From a virus: DNA of 31,581 nt. How positions within the stretch are numbered: the first letter of the stretch is position 1; every line of letters starts with the position of its first letter. The position numbers and the translations under genes are program-made. Below are positions 20,901 to 26,994 of the stretch, piece after piece. Below the pieces are notes generated by a model. That model was given only the letters and a program-made list of their open reading frames with translations. It had not been told where the DNA came from and searched no databases. The stretch lies in IMG/VR virus record IMGVR_UViG_3300047297_000070, positions 1 to 31,581 of that record; one strand, written 5' to 3'.

Positions 20901-21527
20901 TTATGATAATTGTTGTTTACGTTTTGAAAATAAATCTTTAATAATTGATTGAGATTGATAAACCGGTTCAATTGTATTCCATAAAATCATTATGCTTTCA
21001 ATCGATTCTCTTTCACTAAGTTGTTTTTCTAAAATATTTAATTCTTCTTTTGAAATACTTAATGGCTTAACACTATACTCTTGACTATGAACTGTGTCAG
21101 CGTCATCAATATCTCCCGTAGGAACAAGGAAAGAATAAAGCAACGCGTATTTAAGTGCATATGTCGTAGCTTTACCAGCACCTTTATCTTGTGAATCAAC
21201 TCCGTGACCATAACCGCATATCTCTTGCGATTCCCCTGATTCGTGCATTAGTAAATAAGTCGAAACAACTTCGGTAAATACTGATTGCTTTTGCTTGATT
21301 TTGCCATAATTATCAGGTTCTTCCCAACGTTCTATTTTAATCGTTGGTTTAACTCCAGTAGGCAATATGCACAATCCGTGCTTTGCCATTGCTGATCCAA
21401 TAATCTTTTTTACTTCTTTATCTGGAACACCTTTATAGGACATTTTCCCTTCGCCAACGGTCATTGATTTTTCAATCCCTTTGACATCATTCATAACTGC
21501 GATAACTGCTTTAATTAGGTTTTTCAT
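20901..21527 (-). CDS. erf: ERF-family single-strand annealing protein
   Basis: This 208-residue protein has the ERF signature GYGHGVDSQDKGAGKATTYA (105-124) then LKYALLYSFLVPTGDIDDADT. ERF proteins anneal complementary single strands during phage recombination and genome circularisation. The N-terminal region (AVIAVMNDVKGIEKS, KGVPDKEVKKIIGSAMAKHG) is also typical. The length is on the short side of normal. It pairs with the SSB-like gene. Confidence 0.93.
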   Translation of the reverse strand: MKNLIKAVIAVMNDVKGIEKSMTVGEGKMSYKGVPDKEVKKIIGSAMAKHGLCILPTGVKPTIKIERWEEPDNYGKIKQKQSVFTEVVSTYLLMHESGESQEICGYGHGVDSQDKGAGKATTYALKYALLYSFLVPTGDIDDADTVHSQEYSVKPLSISKEELNILEKQLSERESIESIMILWNTIEPVYQSQSIIKDLFSKRKQQLS

Positions 21528-21532
21528 TTGGT

Positions 21533-21739
21533 TTATTTATTTGAAAATTGAGTTGGTATATCTATTTCTGAATCGATTGTGAAATCATCGTAATCGATGA
21601 CCTTAGTTCCGTAGAATGCTTGGTCGTGCATCCATTTGTCAAAGTCTTCTTCAACCTTAAAATGCTGAATCGATGTCCAATAATTACGACCATCCCATAG
21701 CCGTAATCTTAAAACGCAAGGATATTTTTGCTTTTCCAT
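21533..21739 (-). CDS. Small hypothetical protein (68 aa)
   Basis: The sequence CVLRLRLWDGRNYWTSIQHF, then DFDKWMHDQAFYGTKVIDYD is aromatic-rich and acidic at the end. Its ATG overlaps the stop of the upstream gene by one base (TAATG). No domain recognised. Confidence 0.7.
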   Translation of the reverse strand: MEKQKYPCVLRLRLWDGRNYWTSIQHFKVEEDFDKWMHDQAFYGTKVIDYDDFTIDSEIDIPTQFSNK

Positions 21740-21885
21740 TATAATTCTTGATAGGTTAAAAATTGTGAGTTTTCTAAAATTTCTTCTTGCTTGATGTAGC
21801 GATTTGCTTCCCGAATGTCAGCGAATGTCATCGTAACAAAGTAGGTGCCAGTACCGTGATACTGGAATTTCATCCGCCAGATCAT
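21739..21885 (-). CDS. Small hypothetical protein (48 aa)
   Basis: The chosen start is the ATG at 21885 (MIWRMKFQYHGTGTYFVTMT), which overlaps the TGA of the 44-residue membrane protein gene in an ATGA arrangement. The longer frame from 21966 lies inside that gene. The C-terminus has FADIREANRYIKQEEILENS, a helix. Its strand-helix pattern resembles a short single-domain protein; function unknown. Confidence 0.65.
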   Translation of the reverse strand: MIWRMKFQYHGTGTYFVTMTFADIREANRYIKQEEILENSQFLTYQEL

Positions 21886-22016
21886 TGTGCTGATAAGATT
21901 ATAGCTGCGAAGGCAAAGAAGCCAATGATACCTACTACAATGATGCCGATGGCTAATGGTATGCACTCAGGATCTTGCTTGTGCATTTCGATGGTGTACT
22001 CGATTAATTTTTTCAT
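21882..22016 (-). CDS. First early gene: membrane microprotein (44 aa)
   Basis: This is the first frame after the early promoter. MKKLIEYTIEMHKQDPECIP is a charged head and LAIGIIVVGIIGFFAFAAII is a single glycine-containing transmembrane helix. Its stop overlaps the next ATG (ATGA). Being first in the early unit it would be made soon after infection. A role at the host membrane, such as exclusion, is only inference. Confidence 0.6.
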   Translation of the reverse strand: MKKLIEYTIEMHKQDPECIPLAIGIIVVGIIGFFAFAAIILSAQ

Positions 22017-22033
22017 TTTGATAAGGTTTATTA

Positions 22034-22065
22034 AATAGCTTTGTTGCTATTGTGATACAAATATA
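22034..22065 (-). promoter_or_regulatory. Early promoter -7 box with 5'-terminal hairpin
   Basis: On the minus strand TATATTTG (22065-22058) matches the Bacteroidota -7 box TAnnTTTG. The region 19 bp upstream is T-rich (TTTT where TTTG is expected). Six bases after the box a hairpin AAUAGC-AACAAA-GCUAUU (22051-22034) begins, probably at the first transcribed bases. The first gene starts at 22016. Confidence 0.65.
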
Positions 22066-22128
22066 GAACGAAGATTTGGAATAAAAAAATATTTTTAAAC
22101 TTTTTTTTAATTTATTTTCATAAACAAA

Positions 22129-22157
22129 AATGCCCCCAAGAATATCCTGAAGGCATT
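22129..22157 (-). terminator. Strong rho-independent terminator ending the late transcripts
   Basis: The minus-strand RNA forms a 13-bp stem AAUGCCUUCAGGA / UCUUGGGGGCAUU with loop UAU, including G-U pairs that would be C-A mismatches in plus-strand RNA; the stem runs into UUUUUG. It lies about 44 bases after the metallophosphoesterase stop and upstream of the early promoter, so it separates late from early transcription. Between it and the promoter lies an A/T stretch (22070-22128) that holds no gene. Confidence 0.8.
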
Positions 22158-22200
22158 AACTTAAATAAACCTATTAAAATGAAACAACCTAAAAACAATA

Positions 22201-23202
22201 TTACAAAATTCTTCCCTCTTTTATCTGATAATTAGTAACTTTTGATTTGCCATCGTCAATCTCCACGATTGCAAAGCCGTGATTATGCATCGAGAAAGGC
22301 ATATACTTAGGCGATAAGACAGTCAAACATCCAGTTGTATAAGTATTAACGTATTCCTTAAATGCCGTTTTCTTTTGCGTTGAAGATGTCCGATGAACGT
22401 GTCCCATCAAAGTATTACAAAGCGTTTTGTTCATTAGATTCTGCGAAGGATTAACTCCACCGGCACCATAAAGCTCGTGTCCGTGAACGACTAACAAGTC
22501 TCCCATCTCCATTCCTTGCCAATCGTTTACCATTGTGAATTGTAACTTATTTAAATTAAAGAATATTTCAAATTGAAGATCGTGAATCTGTGCAAATTCT
22601 TCCGCTTGCAATTGTAATGATCTTGCCCATCGTTGTTCGTGATTGCCCAGCTTATAATAGATAGGAATCGTCGGGAATAAATCACGCAACTTCCTTAAAA
22701 AATCCCTTGACATATCAACTTCCCTTTTGAAATCACGAAGGTCTTTTTCTTTTTCGTGCCGGCTGATTGAATAAAAATCCATTATATCCCCATTTAAATA
22801 AAGGCAATCAATCGACGATTCTTTTAAATGCTTAATGGCAATGGTTAAGGCTTGCAAACTATGATAAGGGAAATGAATATCTGATAAGATACCAATCTTT
22901 TTTAAATGCTTAGGCAATCGCATCGATTCATATTCCTTAGATAATGATTCAGCTATCCCAAAGTTATCAAGTAAGTCAAGGTCGTATTTAACTTCTCCAT
23001 CAATTTTAATCATTCTTTCAGCTTCAAACTTTGACCTTTCAATCATTGTGATTCCGTTCATCGTCATAAACTTCTTTAATTGCTGAGAAGAAGCATATCC
23101 ATATTGTTGATAATATGTACGATAAAATTCCATTTGTCGCAAATTGCAAGAAAAGAAATGATTCCTAACTGCTTCGACTTTGTGTTTTTGACTTTCTCTC
23201 AT
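22201..23202 (-). CDS. Metallophosphoesterase
   Basis: This 333-residue enzyme has all calcineurin-like motifs: LSDIHFPY (D108, H110), NGDIMD (D139, D142), GNHEQR (N187, H188), VVHGHE (H240) and GHVHR (H268, H270). These bind two metals. Residues 1-95 are an extra N-terminal region with helical, possibly DNA-binding character (YRTYYQQYGYASSQQLKKFM). The substrate is unknown; phage members may act on nucleic acid ends or cyclic nucleotides. It is the last gene before the strong terminator. Confidence 0.9.
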   Translation of the reverse strand: MRESQKHKVEAVRNHFFSCNLRQMEFYRTYYQQYGYASSQQLKKFMTMNGITMIERSKFEAERMIKIDGEVKYDLDLLDNFGIAESLSKEYESMRLPKHLKKIGILSDIHFPYHSLQALTIAIKHLKESSIDCLYLNGDIMDFYSISRHEKEKDLRDFKREVDMSRDFLRKLRDLFPTIPIYYKLGNHEQRWARSLQLQAEEFAQIHDLQFEIFFNLNKLQFTMVNDWQGMEMGDLLVVHGHELYGAGGVNPSQNLMNKTLCNTLMGHVHRTSSTQKKTAFKEYVNTYTTGCLTVLSPKYMPFSMHNHGFAIVEIDDGKSKVTNYQIKEGRIL

Positions 23203-23203
23203 T

Positions 23204-23650
23204 TTAGAAAGGTTTAAATCGGAAATATAAATATCCGATTATGATTAACGATTCAAATATAATCGTAATGATTGCCCACGTTGGAACAACTTCTTTGACA
23301 ATAATCTTTTCAAAAAACTTTACTTCTGAATTATATTTTGCTTTGTATTTAGAATCGTAAACATTTGCCACGCTATCTAAGTCTATTGTGGCTTTAATCT
23401 TGCCTCTCTCTGACCTTATAATGACCTTACCTTGTGGAATGGTTATCTTGCTATAAAATCGTGTCAGAAATCCAAGAGAATCACAAGGATTATCAATCGT
23501 TAATGTGTCGTGAATGGCTTTAAATTTTTCAATGGTCTTGACTTCTCGAATTGTATCTACCCGAATCTTTTCTACAACGCTTGTCGTTTGTGTAGATTTA
23601 CACGATGCAAAGATAATCAACGCAAAAATGAGTAGATTAATATTTCTCAT
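23204..23650 (-). CDS. Candidate unimolecular spanin (lipoprotein plus C-terminal membrane helix)
   Basis: This 148-residue protein starts MRNINLLIFALIIFASC, a lipoprotein signal with lipobox FASC (Cys17), and ends with a membrane helix (VPTWAIITIIFESLIIIGYL, about 122-141) and a short basic tail. Tethering in the outer membrane by lipid and in the inner membrane by a C-terminal helix is the plan of T1 gp11-type u-spanins, which fuse the two membranes in the last step of lysis. It follows the endolysin gene and overlaps it by 14 bp. The middle is charged and beta/coil-like. Confidence 0.7.
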   Translation of the reverse strand: MRNINLLIFALIIFASCKSTQTTSVVEKIRVDTIREVKTIEKFKAIHDTLTIDNPCDSLGFLTRFYSKITIPQGKVIIRSERGKIKATIDLDSVANVYDSKYKAKYNSEVKFFEKIIVKEVVPTWAIITIIFESLIIIGYLYFRFKPF

Positions 23651-24101
23651 AGACCGTTTTGCCTTCGTGCTTGATGGCTCTTAATATCTGATTCCGATTC
23701 TTTCCGTTAGCTACATAAGAAACGTGAACCCAATCAGGATTTGTAGATTTCCCAAATTCGAAAATACACTGATCAAATTGAAGATTCTTGATAATAAAGT
23801 CAAATATCATTTTGTTGCTAACTACATTAGCAGATAAGTCGTGATCGATGTCAACCGCTTCGCCAGTTGTATGCTGACTATTCTTTGCCCCACCGATTTC
23901 TGAGTTTAAAGCCTTGCTTCTAAAGCCTGAAGATATTAAGATAGGTATTTGAAAATGTTTTCTAATTGGCTCTAAAACATTAATGCAAAGCTCACGAAGA
24001 TTATCGGTCTGCTCTGCATTTGGAAGATTGTTGATGCCGTTACGTTTAGCGTAATCGCTTCGAGTAAACTCGTTTAAATCAAAATGTTCACTTAGTTTCA
24101 T
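23637..24101 (-). CDS. Endolysin, M15 family peptidase
   Basis: This 154-residue protein is a peptidase M15 (D-Ala-D-Ala carboxypeptidase-like) endolysin. It shows SSGFRSKALNSEIGGAKNSQ, HTTGEAVDID with zinc ligands H77 and D84, and WVHVSY with H126. It cuts peptidoglycan peptide links. The N-terminus (LSEHFDLNEFTRSDYAKRNG) is typical of phage versions. No signal peptide is seen, so release would depend on a holin, and two small membrane proteins lie just upstream. Confidence 0.93.
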   Translation of the reverse strand: MKLSEHFDLNEFTRSDYAKRNGINNLPNAEQTDNLRELCINVLEPIRKHFQIPILISSGFRSKALNSEIGGAKNSQHTTGEAVDIDHDLSANVVSNKMIFDFIIKNLQFDQCIFEFGKSTNPDWVHVSYVANGKNRNQILRAIKHEGKTVYEKY

Positions 24102-24312
24102 CAGTCTTATTGTTTGAAAACTTTGACAAAGTTATAGAAGCTGACGAATATCCAAGCACCGCAATCATTATATTTTGAACTCCGCTATCCTTGTGGTCAT
24201 AAATGTATATGCCAAACACGATAAGCGAACCGATTATGAAGATTAAACGACCGCTTGAATATTCCCCATTCGCTTGAAAGAATTCCTTAATGCTATTTGT
24301 TAGCTTCGGCAT
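24088..24312 (-). CDS. Putative holin (74 aa)
   Basis: ATG 24312 (MPKLTNSIKEFFQANGEYSS) is chosen because it overlaps the upstream stop by 20 bp; a longer start would lie within the upstream gene. The protein has two hydrophobic segments (LIFIIGSLIVFGIYIY and IMIAVLGYSSASITL) and a charged tail. It lies directly before the endolysin gene and overlaps it by 14 bp, the normal place of a holin. Confidence 0.65.
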   Translation of the reverse strand: MPKLTNSIKEFFQANGEYSSGRLIFIIGSLIVFGIYIYDHKDSGVQNIMIAVLGYSSASITLSKFSNNKTDETK

Positions 24313-24490
24313 CCTTGTTGAGTTTGACAATTTGCTTGTAATAGTAAACCATCGCAAAGCTACACGATCCAATAGCAAATAAACCCGATACAATCCCAAC
24401 GATATAACTCAAGGATGTGTAAGAAATTATTGCCGTTGCCCCTCCGATAATTAGGGAAAGTACGCCAGCTGGATGCGATTGGTTTTCCAT
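24293..24490 (-). CDS. Small membrane protein, holin or antiholin candidate (65 aa)
   Basis: Two hydrophobic segments are seen (GVLSLIIGGATAIISY and YIVGIVSGLFAIGSCSFAMV) followed by a basic C-terminus (KQIVKLNKDAEANK). It overlaps the putative holin gene. Which of the two forms the lethal pore cannot be decided from sequence. Confidence 0.65.
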   Translation of the reverse strand: MENQSHPAGVLSLIIGGATAIISYTSLSYIVGIVSGLFAIGSCSFAMVYYYKQIVKLNKDAEANK

Positions 24491-24846
24491 TATTTAGTTA
24501 ATTGCTCGTTATATGCTTGCTCGTAATCTACATCGATTGACGCACCAAAAGAATGGATTCCTACCGGCTCGCACCAAATCTTATAAGATGCAAACGAAGG
24601 TAATTCATCATTCTTCCAAAGGATGTCTACTGAATATTTATCAGACAAAACTGCTTCGGTAACTACATTCATTTCAGCATCCAAAACCGGCGGAGTTATC
24701 ATTATATGACCGATTTCCACAACCGATTCGATGATGTCGTGATTATAAGACAAAATAGTTTCTTCGTCTAATGTATGGCTTACTTGTAAGGTAGCTTTTA
24801 ATTCTTCCCACTTTGTAGGCAAAAACTCATATTTACGGAATTTCAT
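24490..24846 (-). CDS. Hypothetical virion-region protein (118 aa)
   Basis: No family recognised. The sequence (KFRKYEFLPTKWEELKATLQ, VEIGHIMITPP, YSVDILWKNDELPSFASYKI, GIHSFGAS) is compact and beta-rich. It lies between the LamG-like fibre and the lysis genes and shares one base with its downstream neighbour. I have an impression of similar proteins in other Bacteroidota phages at this place. Confidence 0.75.
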   Translation of the reverse strand: MKFRKYEFLPTKWEELKATLQVSHTLDEETILSYNHDIIESVVEIGHIMITPPVLDAEMNVVTEAVLSDKYSVDILWKNDELPSFASYKIWCEPVGIHSFGASIDVDYEQAYNEQLTK

Positions 24847-24847
24847 A

Positions 24848-26065
24848 TTATATAGTCGTTAATGTTGCTAATTCTGAATTTTGTAAACGTGTTTTCCAAA
24901 TGACAGCTGAATTAATTGGATTATTTTCTCCATACGGGTAAGCTTGTTCAGTTGATAGACCAATTTGAGAAAATTGTACTGAACCGCTTGTTGAATTTGT
25001 TGCTTTTTGAACACCATTAACATATAATACATAATCATTTGCTTTATATCCTACTGCAATTTTATATCTTTCATTTGTAGTCAATCCAGTTGCAATTAAA
25101 GTTTTTGTTGAATGACCATTAATAACAAATACAAAACGAGTATTAGAGTTAGACCAATAACCAAAATTATTATATGATCCATCTGAAACCCATATATCTT
25201 CACTTCCTTCACTATTATTTCTTTTGTAATCTAAAAAAATAGTTCCTTCCGATGCACCAAATAATGAACTAATTGATGTTTTGTAGCAACTATCCGCATT
25301 CCTTGTAACGCTTGCCGTAGTAGTAGGGATATATGATGTTGCATAGGAACCGGCTTCTAATTGTGCGCCCCAAACATAATACTTTTCTGTTCCTGCGGAT
25401 GCTGGATTAGTGTTACCTGATGAGTTACAAAAAGCTAAATCAAATAAATGCGATGTATCAGTAGCGGTTGCAGTAATTGTTAATCTAATCCATCCATTGC
25501 CATAATTTTCAATTTTTAATGGATTAGCACTTGAAGCAGTATTATTAATTGTATTTGTGTCAAAATCATAAAAATTAAATGTAGTTCCAGCATATACCCA
25601 TCTAAAACCAATATATCTATAATTATTTTTTTTGACAAAAATACTTGCAGTATAAGTAGTCCCAATAACCGTAGTTATAGTTTTTCTTAAAATATTAAAT
25701 GAGGCATTAGCTGCATTATAAGTATCTGCATCAACCGTACCATCAGGAGAAGCAATGGAGTTTGCCGTAATTGTACCAGCTACTTTAGTCCAAGCTGCAT
25801 TATCAAACTCTTCTGAATAAGTATTTAAATTTGAACGTTGTGGCTCAAGCAATAATTTAGGGCAAGTGCTTGATGTATAATCAAGTCTTGGCTTGTTAGC
25901 TAAAACCGTTTCAATCAATCCGCTTGAATTAACTCTTGTGGCAGTATCTCCGGTTCGTGCGAATGTCATATCCCCAGTGCCATCCGAAGGGATAATGGAG
26001 TAAAGTTTTGATGCTTTATAGCCATTAGGTGTTACAACCAAGCTGGCAGTATCTAATAAATTCAT
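24848..26065 (-). CDS. Receptor-binding or head-fibre protein with LamG-like domain
   Basis: This 405-residue protein has three parts. Residues 1-75 include SDGTGDMTFARTGDTATRVN and NKPRLDY. The middle (about 75-255) includes NTYSEEFDNAAWTKV, YTASIFVKK, NGWIRLTITATAT and VWGAQLEAGSYATSYIPTT, the pattern of phage carbohydrate-binding or fibre domains. The C-terminus (about 270-405) is concanavalin A/LamG-like (EGTIFLDYKRN, YKIAVGYKANDYVLYVNGVQ). Such proteins bind host glycans. It follows the IGWG-repeat protein, so it may sit on the head, neck or tail. Confidence 0.8.
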   Translation of the reverse strand: MNLLDTASLVVTPNGYKASKLYSIIPSDGTGDMTFARTGDTATRVNSSGLIETVLANKPRLDYTSSTCPKLLLEPQRSNLNTYSEEFDNAAWTKVAGTITANSIASPDGTVDADTYNAANASFNILRKTITTVIGTTYTASIFVKKNNYRYIGFRWVYAGTTFNFYDFDTNTINNTASSANPLKIENYGNGWIRLTITATATDTSHLFDLAFCNSSGNTNPASAGTEKYYVWGAQLEAGSYATSYIPTTTASVTRNADSCYKTSISSLFGASEGTIFLDYKRNNSEGSEDIWVSDGSYNNFGYWSNSNTRFVFVINGHSTKTLIATGLTTNERYKIAVGYKANDYVLYVNGVQKATNSTSGSVQFSQIGLSTEQAYPYGENNPINSAVIWKTRLQNSELATLTTI

Positions 26066-26071
26066 ATTATT

Positions 26072-26425
26072 TTAAGATAAATTATTTATAAAACTAATTA
26101 AACAAGTATCGGCTTCAACTACTCCACTATCTAAACCTACTCTGCCTTCAAATAAAAGCGTTTTTGCACCTCCATTAGATAACTCTCCAAGCATTGTATT
26201 GTATAAACAAGAATATGCTTCAAACGTTCCTAAATCAGTAGTAACTCTTGATTGAAAAGCATTCTCGTAAGTTGTTAAATATGCTAAATTACCTAATATA
26301 TCGGTCTGTCCAGCATTGGCATAACGATAGGCATAACCCCAAGCAATGTTGTTATTTACATCGCCTTGTCCCCATCCGATTGAGTTATTGGATGAACCGT
26401 ATCCCCATCCTATGCTATTTGCCAT
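26072..26425 (-). CDS. IGWG-repeat protein with two RVxxDxGxxEA motifs (117 aa)
   Basis: The N-terminus has three imperfect repeats NSIGWGYGSS / NSIGWGQGDV / NNIAWGYAYR (residues 3-33). The second half has two copies of a motif, FQSRVTTDLGTFEAYSCL (57-74) and FEGRVGLDSGVVEADTCL (92-109), also found in the proteins at 28778-29212 and 7772-8890. I recall IGWG repeat proteins in Bacteroidota phages next to fibre genes. A structural or host-binding role is inferred from context. Confidence 0.75.
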   Translation of the reverse strand: MANSIGWGYGSSNNSIGWGQGDVNNNIAWGYAYRYANAGQTDILGNLAYLTTYENAFQSRVTTDLGTFEAYSCLYNTMLGELSNGGAKTLLFEGRVGLDSGVVEADTCLISFINNLS

Positions 26426-26537
26426 TTTCTAACTTGTTTAAATAAACCTTTAATTTTTTAATGTTTTCATCCTTCGGTTTGTAAGTTCCTCTACAACTGC
26501 CAGCCGGAAAAGTCGCTTTGTTTATCTGGGTAGACAT
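26415..26537 (-). CDS. Small basic protein (40 aa) bridging connector and IGWG genes
   Basis: This frame covers the 65-bp gap between neighbouring genes: it starts inside the connector gene (ATG 26537, MSTQINKATFPAGSCRGTYK) and ends over the first codons of the IGWG gene (LKVYLNKLENGK). It is basic with one Cys. The exact fit of the gap supports it. Function unknown. Confidence 0.55.
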   Translation of the reverse strand: MSTQINKATFPAGSCRGTYKPKDENIKKLKVYLNKLENGK

Positions 26538-26991
26538 CTGCGTTTGAATTAGTGTTATATTCTGGGAATAATGACATATTAAAACTCATATAATCAATAA
26601 AGCGTCGTGTGTAATTCTCAGCTATTGACCGTTCTTTTTCTACTAAGAAATCTACTTCTTCCTTACTTACTGTGTCGCTATTCTCTGAATTATGCTTGTA
26701 AACTCCTTTGTTAGCAATCGTATAAGCTGCGAATGGTAAATATTCCACAAGGCTCCAGTGGATTAACATCGGCTTAATATAAACGTTTGTCAATGACAAG
26801 TAATTACCAGCCAAAGTGCCAGCTACGATGTCATCGTTAATCTTCTTAAATAACTTAGTTCCAAGATAATTCTGAATGTGAATATCTTGAGCAACCTTAA
26901 CCCATTGCACAAAATTGTCCACGTCGATGTTGCCATTCAACGCAGTAAACTTTACAATCTCATCACGACTTACAAATAACGCTGTTGCCAT
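26491..26991 (-). CDS. Head-tail connector-like protein (166 aa)
   Basis: The protein starts ALFVSRDEIVKFTALNGNID and continues with helices (VKVAQDIHIQNYLGTKLFKK, SLVEYLPFAAYTIANKGVYK, SKEEVDFLVEKERSIAENYT). The all-helical pattern and place directly downstream of the portal suit an adaptor or connector of the head-tail joint. No catalytic motif. Confidence 0.7.
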   Translation of the reverse strand: MATALFVSRDEIVKFTALNGNIDVDNFVQWVKVAQDIHIQNYLGTKLFKKINDDIVAGTLAGNYLSLTNVYIKPMLIHWSLVEYLPFAAYTIANKGVYKHNSENSDTVSKEEVDFLVEKERSIAENYTRRFIDYMSFNMSLFPEYNTNSNADVYPDKQSDFSGWQL

Positions 26992-26994
26992 ATT

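Noticed and set aside
23255-23262. TATATTTGAATC on the minus strand inside the spanin-like gene as a promoter for the metallophosphoesterase
   Set aside because: The box resembles the other promoters, but no TTTG is seen about 19 bases upstream and the bases are explained by the membrane-helix codons. It stays possible but unsupported.
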